A stretch of DNA of 53,846 nt from Chloroflexota bacterium (GTDB lineage: Bacteria; Chloroflexota; Anaerolineae; Aggregatilineales; Phototrophicaceae): the NCBI GenBank assembly GCA_023430545.1, contig JAEZAF010000005.1, positions 1-53,846 on the forward strand, read 5' to 3'. Below are positions 45,564 through 53,846 of this stretch, piece after piece. The position numbers and the translations under genes are program-made. How positions within the stretch are numbered: position 1 is the first letter of the stretch; every line of letters starts with the position of its first letter. The notes below the pieces were generated by a model. That model worked only from the letters and a program-made list of their open reading frames with translations. It had not been told where the DNA came from and made no database searches.

Positions 45564-48104
45564 GTGGCAGAACAAAAACCGACCCAGAAAAAATCATCCG
45601 CAGCGCAGCAGTCACAGACGCCTACTCTACGCCAGGAAAAAATCGAAAAGTACAGCGTCAAACCAGAATTCTGGGATACCATTCTGGATGCGCTGCCCCC
45701 ATGGACCGACGAAATCGCCGCCATCGTCCTGATTATCTTCGGTATCGTCTCGTTTCTGTCATTGTTCAATGTCGCATCCGACGCATCCCTCTCAACGGCA
45801 TGGTCCAACACACTGACACAGCTTTTCGGCTATGGAAGCATTATCGTGTGCATTGGCATCTTCCTGCTGGGTGTGGTGATTCTTCTGCCGAAGATCGGCC
45901 TGCGCATTCGTCTCGCCCCGTACCGTATTTTCGCCATTCAGGTGGCGTTTTTTGCCAGCCTTGCCCTGCTGCATCTGAGCTGGGGCGACACCGAATTCCG
46001 TGCAGTGGCAAGGGCAGGTGAAGGCGGCGGCACTATCGGCGGCGCAATGAGCTATTTCATCAGCGCATGGTTTGGCACCACAACCGCACTGGTTTTTTAC
46101 GGCGCGATTTTTGTAATCGCGATGGGTGTCGCGCTCGGTGTGCGACGTTCGCATATCACCAACCTGCTTCAGCGCCTGAGCGAATCCCTGAACAGTTACA
46201 GTGAAAAAGTTTATAAAAAGTACACCGTGACACCGGTAGAGGAAGTGCAAACCGTCCGCACCACCGCTGGCCCACTGATGCGCATCCGTCCGGAACCCGA
46301 TCAGCTTCCACCGTCGCAGCGCCCGGGGGCTTCGCTGCCACCGCTCGGTCTGGAATTCGATGAACCCGAACCCGTAGCGGGCAGCAGTGACGAACCGAAA
46401 CGCGAACTGACTGAAGAAGAACTGGCCCTCTTCTCACGGCCCGAAAATGTGATCGATCCTTCTGTCGTCGGCCAGATCCTCAAAGGCCAGCGCAGCGAAT
46501 CCGGCCAGCAGTTGGTCGAGCGTCCCGATGGCCGCGTCAAGACCTACTTCAGTGTCGAAAATATCCGCGAGGCAAAGAAAGTCGCCAAACGGGAAAAGGA
46601 TCTTCCTGCCGTGTCCCTGCTTCAGGACATCGATATTATCCTGCCGGAAGAAAGCGAAATTAACCGGAATGTGGTGCTGATCGAGAACACGCTGCTGGAA
46701 TTTGACATCGACATCGACGTGGTGGATGTCCGCATCGGGCCGACGGTAACTCAGTATGCCGTGCAGCCGTTTCGTGAGAAAAAGGACGAGGGCGGCGAAG
46801 CCAGTGTGCAGCGCACGCGCCTGAACAAGATTGCCTCACTCGGCAGCGACCTCGCGCTGGCGCTCTCTGCCAAGCGCCTGCGTCTGGAGACACCGGTTCC
46901 GGGACACAGCTATATGGGCATCGAAGTCCCGAACAAGAATCCCAGTGTCGTCGCGCTGCGCTCGGTTTATGAAAGCAAGAAATATTATGAAGATTTACAG
47001 AAAAAGAAGTCACCGCTCTTCATCCCTCTCGGACGTGACGTGGCCGGGGATGCCCTCGGCATTGATCTGGCTGGATGTCCTCACCTGCTGATTGCAGGCA
47101 CCACCGGTTCAGGGAAGTCGGTGTGTATCGCGGCGATCGCCACCGCGCTGGTGATGGAAAATATGCCGGACATGGTGAAAATGGTGATGCTCGATCCGAA
47201 GATGGTCGAACTCAGCCGCTTTAACGGGCTGCCACACCTGCTCGGCCCGGTTGAAACCGAACTGGAACGCATCATCGAGGCGCTGCGCTGGTGCACCCGC
47301 GAAATGGACCGGCGCTATAAGCTGCTCGAAGAACACGGCGCACGCAACATCGAGATCTATAACTCGCGCCTCGGCCAGCGCCGCAAAAAGGATCAGCTTC
47401 CATACATCGTCGTGATGATCGACGAAGTCGGTGACCTGATGCTCAGCCGTCCGGAAGAAACCGAGGCAACCATCACCCGGCTGGCGCAGATGGCGCGTGC
47501 CGTTGGGATGCATCTGGTGGTTGCGACACAGCGCCCCAGCGTCGATGTCATCACCGGTCTGATCAAGGCCAACTTCCCATCGCGTATCTCGTTTGCCGTC
47601 GCGTCGGGCGTGGACTCTCGCGTGATTCTGGATGCGACTGGCGCAGAAACCCTGCTCGGAAAAGGCGACATGCTCTATCTTGCCCCAGATGCCGCTGGTC
47701 CGAAGCGTCTTCAGGGATGCTTTGTCTCCGACGAAGAGGTGCGTAAAGTGGTCGCCCACTGGCGTTCGTGGAAAGCGCAGCAGATCATGGAAGGTAAGCT
47801 GGAAAAACAGGGCAGCGCTCCGTGGGAACGCGGCCTGACGCGCCGTGAATTCCTCGCGGAGACCGACCCGATGCTGGAAGACGCCATCGAACTGGTCGTT
47901 AAGGAACGGGAAGCATCCGCCTCGCTCATTCAGCGGCGCTTGGGACTGGGTTATCCCCGTGCCGCCCGCATCATGGACCTGCTGGAAGAACTCGGCGTGA
48001 TCGGTGAATCCGTGGCCGGTGGACGTGCGCGCCGGGTCCTGATCGAAGAGGGTAAAGACCCCTTCAAGGACATGATCGACCAGCAGATGAAGGGCCGAAA
48101 GTAG
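45564..48104 (+). CDS. ftsK: DNA translocase FtsK/SpoIIIE
   Basis: An 846-residue septal DNA pump for chromosome segregation. Four N-terminal membrane helices lie in about 48-200 (IAAIVLIIFGIVSFLSLF, IIVCIGIFLLGVVILLP, IFAIQVAFFASLALLHLSW, ALVFYGAIFVIAMGVALG). A linker is followed by the alpha/beta motor with Walker A GTTGSGKS (Lys518), Walker B LPYIVVMIDEVGDLML and VATQRPSVDVITGLIKANFPSRISF. The C-terminal gamma winged helix (about 770-835: ASLIQRRLGLGYPRAARIMDLLEELGVIG) is the DNA-sequence reader. GTG start at 45564 with GAGG about 12 bases upstream. Terminator at 48129. Confidence 0.96.
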   Translation: MAEQKPTQKKSSAAQQSQTPTLRQEKIEKYSVKPEFWDTILDALPPWTDEIAAIVLIIFGIVSFLSLFNVASDASLSTAWSNTLTQLFGYGSIIVCIGIFLLGVVILLPKIGLRIRLAPYRIFAIQVAFFASLALLHLSWGDTEFRAVARAGEGGGTIGGAMSYFISAWFGTTTALVFYGAIFVIAMGVALGVRRSHITNLLQRLSESLNSYSEKVYKKYTVTPVEEVQTVRTTAGPLMRIRPEPDQLPPSQRPGASLPPLGLEFDEPEPVAGSSDEPKRELTEEELALFSRPENVIDPSVVGQILKGQRSESGQQLVERPDGRVKTYFSVENIREAKKVAKREKDLPAVSLLQDIDIILPEESEINRNVVLIENTLLEFDIDIDVVDVRIGPTVTQYAVQPFREKKDEGGEASVQRTRLNKIASLGSDLALALSAKRLRLETPVPGHSYMGIEVPNKNPSVVALRSVYESKKYYEDLQKKKSPLFIPLGRDVAGDALGIDLAGCPHLLIAGTTGSGKSVCIAAIATALVMENMPDMVKMVMLDPKMVELSRFNGLPHLLGPVETELERIIEALRWCTREMDRRYKLLEEHGARNIEIYNSRLGQRRKKDQLPYIVVMIDEVGDLMLSRPEETEATITRLAQMARAVGMHLVVATQRPSVDVITGLIKANFPSRISFAVASGVDSRVILDATGAETLLGKGDMLYLAPDAAGPKRLQGCFVSDEEVRKVVAHWRSWKAQQIMEGKLEKQGSAPWERGLTRREFLAETDPMLEDAIELVVKEREASASLIQRRLGLGYPRAARIMDLLEELGVIGESVAGGRARRVLIEEGKDPFKDMIDQQMKGRK

Positions 48105-48128
48105 TCCCATCCGCCTCTCGCAAACATA

Positions 48129-48163
48129 CAAAAAGAGCGAGGACATCATCCTCGCTCTTTTTG
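48129..48163. terminator. Bidirectional terminator between ftsK and the icd operon
   Basis: Perfect 15-bp arms: CAAAAAGAGCGAGGA (48129-48143), 5-base loop CATCA, TCCTCGCTCTTTTTG (48149-48163). A- and T-runs on both sides make it work in both directions. Confidence 0.95.
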
Positions 48164-48178
48164 TATCAGCAACATCTC

Positions 48179-48784
48179 TCAGGAGATGGCCAGTGTCTTG
48201 AGCTGGCGCTTGAGATCTGAGATCTGGAGCGGCGGTGTCTGATTCACGGCGGTGTAAACGGTGCGATCCACATCCAGCAGATCATCCCCCCACACGATCT
48301 TTTCACCAGCATCCACCACACTGCCTGCGATCAGATGGCGAAGTGCGAAAAATGCATCGACAGGGTCGGTCGCCGCCGGCGTGGTACTGACAGAGCACAG
48401 TGCTTGCAGTGACGGCAGTGTACCGGACTCGCCATCAAACGTGTTGATGACCACACACGCATCGACTTCGGCCATCAGGGTCGGCGCGATGACCTTCTTC
48501 CCGGCATCACCCACACGATTTGCGTAGGGACGCATCGGCAGCTCACTGAGATCGACCGGGCGCATGTTATCGTTCAGCATCGTTGGGGCCAGCGCCTCAT
48601 GTTCTGCGATCAGCACCCGCGTCAGCGGGGTAAAACGCCAGAAGCCGCGCAGGACATTCGCCAGCACCTCTTCCTGAACACGGTCAGCGATCACCAGCAC
48701 GCGCACCGCGCCATACACGGACTGTGGGGGTGTATATGAAAAGCTGGTGCGGCTGGCTGTGTGGACGATCCCGTGCGCCGCCAT
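48179..48784 (-). CDS. Hypothetical protein downstream of icd
   Basis: A 201-residue protein of unknown function. It has alternating strands and helices (AVRVLVIADRVQEEVLANVL, PLTRVLIAEHEALAPTML, MAEVDACVVINTFDGE, DPVDAFFALRHLIAGSV), consistent with an alpha/beta fold, and no signal peptide, membrane helix or recognised catalytic motif. Its ATG overlaps the icd stop by one base (TAATG), so it is translated together with isocitrate dehydrogenase; a metabolic role is possible but unproven. Ends at the bidirectional terminator. Confidence 0.7.
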   Translation of the reverse strand: MAAHGIVHTASRTSFSYTPPQSVYGAVRVLVIADRVQEEVLANVLRGFWRFTPLTRVLIAEHEALAPTMLNDNMRPVDLSELPMRPYANRVGDAGKKVIAPTLMAEVDACVVINTFDGESGTLPSLQALCSVSTTPAATDPVDAFFALRHLIAGSVVDAGEKIVWGDDLLDVDRTVYTAVNQTPPLQISDLKRQLKTLAIS

Positions 48785-50307
48785 TACTGTCCTCCATCAA
48801 GCGAAAAGCCACGCTCATCATCGAACATGTAAAGGTTCTCGGTCTTGATGAAGTCGAAACCCGCATTCGATGCACGCTGCATCAGGCTGACAAGCTGATA
48901 ATGCGTGATCGGGCGTTCGCCAATCGACTGGAAGCGGCAGCGCCAGTGATCGGTACAGAATACACCGGGAAACGCATCCGGCCACACCTTGATGCCGCGA
49001 TTGGTCACCATGATGAGCTGGAGGCCGTCGCCATTGAGCTGGAGGAGTTTTTCCGCCAGCTTGTCAGGATCACGCCCTTCCTCAGACCAGTCGAGGAACA
49101 GATCGATTCCTACCAGTTCCTTGTTACGCGGAGGCAGTGCCGGCGACCGTTCAACCCGGATTGCTTCGGTCGCCTCATAGCTGACCACCGGCAGAGTCTG
49201 CGGCTTCTGTCCCAGATTGGCGATGACAGCATCCGCGAATTCCTCAGTGCCGACCTTGCGCTGACTCTTGCCTTCCTTGTAAATGTCACCCGTGTGGATA
49301 CCATCCTCGATGGTCTTCAGCAGGGCATTGTGAATCGACTCGGCTACCCTCTGCTGACCGAGATAGTTGAGCATCATGACACCGCCCAGCAGCAGCCCGG
49401 ATGGATTCGCGACACCCTTACCGGCGATATCCGGCGCAGAGCCGTGAATCGCTTCGAACATGGCATAGGTGTCACCGATATTGGCCGACCCTGCCAGCCC
49501 GACCGATCCGGTCAGTTCTGCTACGATGTCGGAGACGACATCACCGTAAAGGTTCGGCATCACGATCACGTCGAAGTCTTCCGGACGGGTAGCCGCACGC
49601 GCCGCCCCGATGTCAATGATCATGTGATTGGCTTCGATTTCCGGGTATTCGCGTGCAATCTCATTAAAGACCTTGTGAAACAGCCCGTCGGTCATCTTCA
49701 TGATATTGTCTTTGGTGAAGCAGGTGACCTTCTGACGCCCGTTCTGCCGTGCATACTCGAACGCATAGCGGTTGATGCGTTCGCTACCGGGACGCGAGAT
49801 CAGCTTGAGCGTCTGATAGACCTCATCCGTCTGGCGGTGTTCAATCCCGGCGTAGAGGTCTTCCTCGTTCTCGCGGATGATGACAATATCGACATCGTGG
49901 AACTTGGTCTCGATGAACGGATAATAGGCCATCACCGGGCGGACGTTGGCATACAGTCCCAGTGACTTGCGGATCGTCACATTGATGCTCTTGAAGCCGC
50001 CGCCCTGAGGAGTCGTGATCGGCGCTTTGAAGAGGATCTTATTGCGCTGGAGCGATTCCCACACACCGGGCGGGATGCCTGTCGGGTTACCGGCGAGAAA
50101 GACCTTCTCACCGATTTCAATCGGGTCAATCTCGAACTGTGCGCCTGCTGCTTCCATGATTCGCAGGCTGGCGGCCATAATCTCCGGCCCGATGCCATCC
50201 CCGTGGGCGACGGTAATGATCGGCTTGCTGATCGCGGCTTTTTCCTTCTTCTCAGCTTTTGGCTGAGGTGCTTGCTGAGGTGCTTGTGTTTCGCTGGTTA
50301 CAGTCAT
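48784..50307 (-). CDS. icd: Isocitrate dehydrogenase, long form
   Basis: A 507-residue isocitrate dehydrogenase of the long type seen in Thermus and Rickettsia, probably NADP-linked. The core (about 28-365) shows ITVAHGDGIGPEI, the substrate-site KSINVTIRKSLGLYANVRP, DIVIIRENEEDLYAGIEHRQ, metal-binding MPNLYGDVVSDIVAELTGSVG and the cofactor segment AMFEAIHGSAPDIAGKGVANPSG. A ~130-residue C-terminal extension (ELVGIDLFLDWSEEGRDPDKL onward) is the extra domain of this subgroup. An N-terminal Gln/Pro/Lys-rich extension of about 27 residues is unusual. Citric acid cycle. AGGGA stands upstream of the ATG. Confidence 0.94.
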   Translation of the reverse strand: MTVTSETQAPQQAPQPKAEKKEKAAISKPIITVAHGDGIGPEIMAASLRIMEAAGAQFEIDPIEIGEKVFLAGNPTGIPPGVWESLQRNKILFKAPITTPQGGGFKSINVTIRKSLGLYANVRPVMAYYPFIETKFHDVDIVIIRENEEDLYAGIEHRQTDEVYQTLKLISRPGSERINRYAFEYARQNGRQKVTCFTKDNIMKMTDGLFHKVFNEIAREYPEIEANHMIIDIGAARAATRPEDFDVIVMPNLYGDVVSDIVAELTGSVGLAGSANIGDTYAMFEAIHGSAPDIAGKGVANPSGLLLGGVMMLNYLGQQRVAESIHNALLKTIEDGIHTGDIYKEGKSQRKVGTEEFADAVIANLGQKPQTLPVVSYEATEAIRVERSPALPPRNKELVGIDLFLDWSEEGRDPDKLAEKLLQLNGDGLQLIMVTNRGIKVWPDAFPGVFCTDHWRCRFQSIGERPITHYQLVSLMQRASNAGFDFIKTENLYMFDDERGFSLDGGQ

Positions 50308-50547
50308 ACAACGTCCCTGTTATTCCCTTTGGCTGAGCTGAATTCTGTCCATTGCAGTGTGACACAGCGCATCCACCGCTGTTCACTGGTAACAGCCAGT
50401 TACAGCAGCGAAGCGCAGTCGCCACAGTGTTGGTTATCCATATCATCCATGTTGAAAATGTCTTTTGAGTATAACATCCGGCTTGGGGTTTGAATATACA
50501 GATCAGCACTGGCCTCAATTTCAGGGCAAACCCTCAGTAAATGCACG

Positions 50548-50569
50548 GCGAATACGCAGCGAATACGCA
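50548..50569. repeat. 11-bp perfect tandem duplication
   Basis: GCGAATACGCA twice in a row (50548-50558, 50559-50569), about 60 bases upstream of the kinase -35. Direct repeats at this distance can bind an activator, but a slippage origin is equally likely. Confidence 0.8.
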
Positions 50570-50630
50570 TCATACAGCCAGATAAGCTGATAATATGGCA
50601 TCGGTTAGCATCGATATGCCATCCCTCATG

Positions 50631-50658
50631 TTGCAGCATCTGTGTCTATCGTTAAAAT
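50631..50658 (+). promoter_or_regulatory. Promoter of the large kinase gene
   Basis: -35 TTGCAG (50631-50636), 16-bp spacer, -10 TAAAAT (50653-50658). The 11 bases CGTTAAAATGG are identical to those at the promoter of the FHA gene (31026-31036). Leader of about 75 nt. Confidence 0.55.
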
Positions 50659-50740
50659 GGAACCCGGTTGATCATCGCTAGCTGTACACCGGCGTTTGAC
50701 CTTGCAGTGTGATGATCCAAGCATTGGAGATCGGGAAATA

Positions 50741-53700
50741 ATGGCGGACAGCCTTTTTGATAATCGTTATCGTTATGATTTTATTTACCCTCGCGGTCGC
50801 TCCGGGGAAACCCTTCGGGCTGTCGATACCCGTAACAGTGATCGACTGGTGGTCATCAAACGCCCCGCACCGGGGGATGCGCCACCCATCCGCGCCGGGC
50901 AGGAAGTCAGCATTTTAAATGAACGGCGTGCGCTGACCCGCCTGACCGGTCATCCCGCCCTGCCAGAACTGCTGGGGGATGGTCAGTTCTCCGCCGGGGG
51001 CACGACCCATCAGTACATCGTGATGGAACGTGCCGAAGGCGTCATCATCGCGGATGAAGTGCTGCGGCTGGCCTCACAGGGCGAACGCCTGCCAGAACTC
51101 GAAGCACTGGTGATTGTCGATCGCCTGCTCGATCTGCTCAACAGCGCCCACCTGCGCGATATTGTTTACAACGACGTAGACGCCAAGCACCTGTTCTGGG
51201 ATCGCGAGAACTACCGGCTGAAGGTCATCGACTGGGGAAACGCCGTTTTTCTGGAAGGTGATGAGATCACGCCGCAGGGTATCAGCCGCCAGAGTGACAT
51301 CTTCCAGACCGGCGAACTGCTGTACTTCATGGTCACGGGTGGACGCCGTGCCGAAGTCCCGCGAGACGCCAGTGAGGATTTCCGTGTCGATTTTGGTGAA
51401 GACATCGAAAATGTGCCGGAACGCCTGCAAACCATCATCAGCCGGGCGCTGCACCCCAACCCACGCCTGCGCTATACCTATATAAGCGAACTGCGGCGCG
51501 ACCTTGCCGATTATCGCGGTCCGCTGGAGCGCGAACGTGATGCGATGCTTGGCCGTGTGGCCGAACGGCTGCGCCGTAACCTAAGTAAAAACGAACTCCG
51601 TGCCCTGCTCACCACGCTGGACAGCGCCATCGCGACTGACCCCGGCTATCCGGCAGGACATCAGATCCGCCGCGAAATCTACGACCGCCTGCACGATCTC
51701 GAAGTGACCGCCGGGATGGATGCCGTCCGCATCTATATGGATGGCGGACAGTGGAGTCGCGCGGTTGAAATGCTCAACGAACTGCGCGAAAAAGCGGGTC
51801 CACAGACTTCAGGAATCGTCCATCTGCTGCTGGATTTCGCCGTCCTGATGGAAGACAGCGGCTTTGGTCAGGATACGCCGCCGGCTGTGATTGAAGCGCT
51901 CAACCTGATCTTCGATGGCAGCATGACCGACGCCGCGCAGATCCTGCTGATGGACAATGCCGACGATAACACCGTGCGCCGGGTGCAGTGGCTGCTGGCG
52001 GAGCGGATTTCTTCGCATGTGCCGGAAGTCATGCTGCTGCGCCCGAACCTCTTCCGGCTGGAGCTGGCACTGGCGACACTCGCGACCGAAGGCGTGACAC
52101 TCGCCGAGGCCCGTACCGCGCTGGCCGAGATCCGCAATCTGCTGGATGGCATTGGAGCGACGCGCAATCTCGCCACCCTGCGCGATACCTATCGCACCGC
52201 CGTTGACCGCCTCAGTTCGCTCAACACACTGCTCTCGACTGTCGCCGTGCAGCACAACCTGTCGAATCGTCGTCTGCCGCTGACGTCACTGGACCGCGCC
52301 CTCAATGCGGCAATGGCGCTCGCCGATAACATGCACGTCATCGGCAAACAGGCCACCGGCAGCCCGCGTGATGCGATGGCGGCGCTCGATAACAGCCGCG
52401 CCATCGACCCGATCAACCCGGCGTGGGAAGCCATCGGCCAGATGCTTGATACGCTGTATCAGATGCTTCAGTCCTATCAGACCTATGTCCCCAGTGCTGA
52501 CGGCAGCGATCTGGAACCGTGGTTCAAAACCACTCAGAGCCAGCTTCAGCCCTTCCTGCAAAGCCTGTTCGATGAACTGCTGGCTGAAATGGTTGAAGGG
52601 GTCAAATCTGCCGAGAAAGCCTGGGGCAGTTACGCCAGCGCCGCGCTTCAGGGCAGCCGTGAAGGGGCGATCAGTGCGCTGACCACAGCCATCGACGCAG
52701 TGACCACCATCAGCCCGACGCTGACCGCGTGGCTTAACCAGCTTCGCTCCGTTGTCGAAGGGTCGGCCTATGTCGAACGGCATGCCCTGTTCGGCGGACT
52801 TGGCCGCGCCCTTGCCGATGGATGGGAAGCGTTCGACCGCAGCCGCCTTCAGGATGCCGAACGCCTTGGACAGCACGCCTACGAGATTGCCCGCAGCGAA
52901 GACGAACGTATGGCAGCACAGCGCCTGCGCGATCTGTCGCGTATTGTCCGCGAATGGATTGACCGTAACGCGATTCTTAATGTCCAGCGTACCCAGACAG
53001 CCTTAAACGCAGTCGAAGCGCTGTATACGCCTGAAGAACTCAAGGTGCGTGATAACTTCAACGCGCAGATGCCAAGCAAGGAAACCTATCTGCGGGCGAT
53101 GAACAAGGGACTGGTGGAGCTTTACCAGCGCCACAGCAGTGCGGCAAACCGCATCCTGACTTCCAACTTCATTATGCTCGGCGCACTCGATACCCACGAT
53201 GGCCTGATTGAGGATGGCCGCTTCTGGCGAGAGGCAGCTATTCGCACCCTCGGCGAAAACAAGGTCAACCACATCCTGATCCGCACCTTCGATGACTTTA
53301 TCGATCGTCAGGTCGATCTGAACCGCATCACCGAACTGCTCAACAGCCTGCAAAATGCATCCGCCCTGAAACAACTTGAGAAAACCCGCCGGTTGATTGA
53401 GGAAAATCCGCAGGCGAAGCTGATCGCTCCGGCGGTCCTCAGCCTTCGTGAAGTCGAAGCCGGTGTACGCGAATGGGCAGATGGCGAATTCCGCGCCGCC
53501 GGACTCAAGCTGGAAAACGCGATCAAAGCCGCCGCCGAAGCGCAGCACAGCACGGAGCTGCACATCGAACCCTATCAGGAATGGCTGGGCAAACTGCAAA
53601 CCGCCGCCGCTGAACTCCATGTGCTGCTGCGGACGATGCGACAGGAAGTGGAAAAGCGCCCGACCGAACCGCAGGAACCGATTCGCAGCGCGCATCACAA

Positions 53701-53846
53701 GATGGTTCAGGTCACCGAACAGCTTCTGGGAAGTGAACACGCCGCCACACTGATCAACTGGCGTGACACCTATGAGCGTTTTCTTGCGGTTTATGTTGAC
53801 CGATCGATCCGCCGCAGCCAGAAAATGGAACGCTTTAACGAGCTGT
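50741..53846 (+). CDS. Large Ser/Thr protein kinase-like protein (incomplete at window end)
   Basis: Open from ATG 50741 to the edge, at least 1,035 residues, no stop. Residues 1-265 are kinase-like: loop RGRSGETLRAV, Lys40 in VVIKRP, ERRALTRLTGHPALPELL, YIVMERAEG, catalytic loop YNDVDAKHLFW and metal motif VIDWGN. Asp145 fits the catalytic base and Lys149 the position of Lys/Arg in HRDLAARN-type loops, but His150 occupies the Asn place and DFG is DWG (Asp164). SDIFQTGELLYFMVTGG matches the activation-helix region. The remaining ~770 residues are helical, partly TPR-like (QWSRAVEMLNELREKAG, SREGAISALTTAIDAV, AERLGQHAYEIARSEDERM). GGAG lies 12 bases before the ATG. Activity uncertain. Confidence 0.85.
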   Translation, partial: MADSLFDNRYRYDFIYPRGRSGETLRAVDTRNSDRLVVIKRPAPGDAPPIRAGQEVSILNERRALTRLTGHPALPELLGDGQFSAGGTTHQYIVMERAEGVIIADEVLRLASQGERLPELEALVIVDRLLDLLNSAHLRDIVYNDVDAKHLFWDRENYRLKVIDWGNAVFLEGDEITPQGISRQSDIFQTGELLYFMVTGGRRAEVPRDASEDFRVDFGEDIENVPERLQTIISRALHPNPRLRYTYISELRRDLADYRGPLERERDAMLGRVAERLRRNLSKNELRALLTTLDSAIATDPGYPAGHQIRREIYDRLHDLEVTAGMDAVRIYMDGGQWSRAVEMLNELREKAGPQTSGIVHLLLDFAVLMEDSGFGQDTPPAVIEALNLIFDGSMTDAAQILLMDNADDNTVRRVQWLLAERISSHVPEVMLLRPNLFRLELALATLATEGVTLAEARTALAEIRNLLDGIGATRNLATLRDTYRTAVDRLSSLNTLLSTVAVQHNLSNRRLPLTSLDRALNAAMALADNMHVIGKQATGSPRDAMAALDNSRAIDPINPAWEAIGQMLDTLYQMLQSYQTYVPSADGSDLEPWFKTTQSQLQPFLQSLFDELLAEMVEGVKSAEKAWGSYASAALQGSREGAISALTTAIDAVTTISPTLTAWLNQLRSVVEGSAYVERHALFGGLGRALADGWEAFDRSRLQDAERLGQHAYEIARSEDERMAAQRLRDLSRIVREWIDRNAILNVQRTQTALNAVEALYTPEELKVRDNFNAQMPSKETYLRAMNKGLVELYQRHSSAANRILTSNFIMLGALDTHDGLIEDGRFWREAAIRTLGENKVNHILIRTFDDFIDRQVDLNRITELLNSLQNASALKQLEKTRRLIEENPQAKLIAPAVLSLREVEAGVREWADGEFRAAGLKLENAIKAAAEAQHSTELHIEPYQEWLGKLQTAAAELHVLLRTMRQEVEKRPTEPQEPIRSAHHKMVQVTEQLLGSEHAATLINWRDTYERFLAVYVDRSIRRSQKMERFNEL

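Larger units (their letters stand above)
50308..50740. other. 433-bp divergent intergenic region (icd / kinase)
   Basis: On the icd side there are two consecutive hairpins: ACAGCG-(7)-CGCTGT (50365-50383) and CTGGTAAC-(5)-GTTACAG (50387-50406), both in the icd leader. On the kinase side are an 11-bp direct duplication at 50548-50569, an inverted pair ATGGCAT/ATGCCAT around 50596-50622 and the kinase promoter at 50631-50658. No ORF of credible quality. Confidence 0.6.

Overview
The window looks like a contiguous piece of a bacterial chromosome, densely coding and moderately GC-rich. The protein set (soluble GAF/histidine kinases without partner regulators, FHA and SH3-like cell-surface proteins, several beta-propeller-like lipoprotein/secreted proteins, a long-form NADP isocitrate dehydrogenase, UDP-sulfoquinovose synthase) is most consistent with Chloroflexota, probably an Anaerolineae-like lineage. 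That assignment is inference from gene style; there is no rRNA or other phylogenetic marker that settles it. There are no insertion sequences, integrases, phage genes, CRISPR arrays, rRNAs or recognisable tRNAs, so this is not an obvious mobile island.

Layout. 1-3.1 kb: a thiolase, then a minus-strand ECF sigma factor/anti-sigma pair separated from it by a bidirectional terminator. 3.1-7.8 kb: a GT8 glycosyltransferase, HAD phosphatase and NAD-dependent epimerase in one operon, followed by UDP-sulfoquinovose synthase (sulfolipid head-group synthesis) and a membrane-anchored hydrolase. 7.8-13.5 kb: a sirtuin coupled to a secreted propeller-like protein, then endonuclease III, a GAF histidine kinase and a LmbE-type deacetylase. 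13.5-20.3 kb: a second histidine kinase, greA with an attenuator-like leader, lysS, a degenerate third kinase and serS. 20.3-29.9 kb: mtaB, yqeY, pgpH (HD-type c-di-AMP phosphodiesterase family), ybeY and dgkA in the order known from Gram-positive bacteria but without rpsU and phoH, then a membrane-anchored GH18-like protein, a class IV aminotransferase and a LysE transporter. 29.9-38.7 kb: a proline-rich hypothetical, an FHA/SH3 membrane protein upstream of recF, a GNAT acetyltransferase, a TIR protein with an FtsK-gamma-like tail, and two tandem paralogous secreted proteins. 38.7-45.1 kb (minus strand): sulfite oxidase-like enzyme, DinB protein, nucleotidyltransferase, queuosine-precursor-type transporter and metG, with a 645-bp repeat-rich gap. 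45.1-50.3 kb: ftsK, then icd with a small hypothetical gene. From 50.7 kb to the window end a very long, atypical Ser/Thr kinase gene runs off the edge.

The most unusual single gene is the 211-residue TIR protein: its first ~130 residues are a TIR domain with the SxxCxxE catalytic pattern, and its last ~60 residues align by eye with the C-terminal DNA-recognition (gamma) domain of the FtsK encoded 10 kb away. Other points of interest are the atypical large kinase (His replacing the catalytic-loop Asn, DWG instead of DFG), the structured non-coding segments at 9.96, 14.8, 40.5, 42.8, 43.1 and 45.2 kb, and a recurrent extended -10 promoter motif (TGCTANNAT). All functional statements come from reading motifs by eye; no database search was possible.
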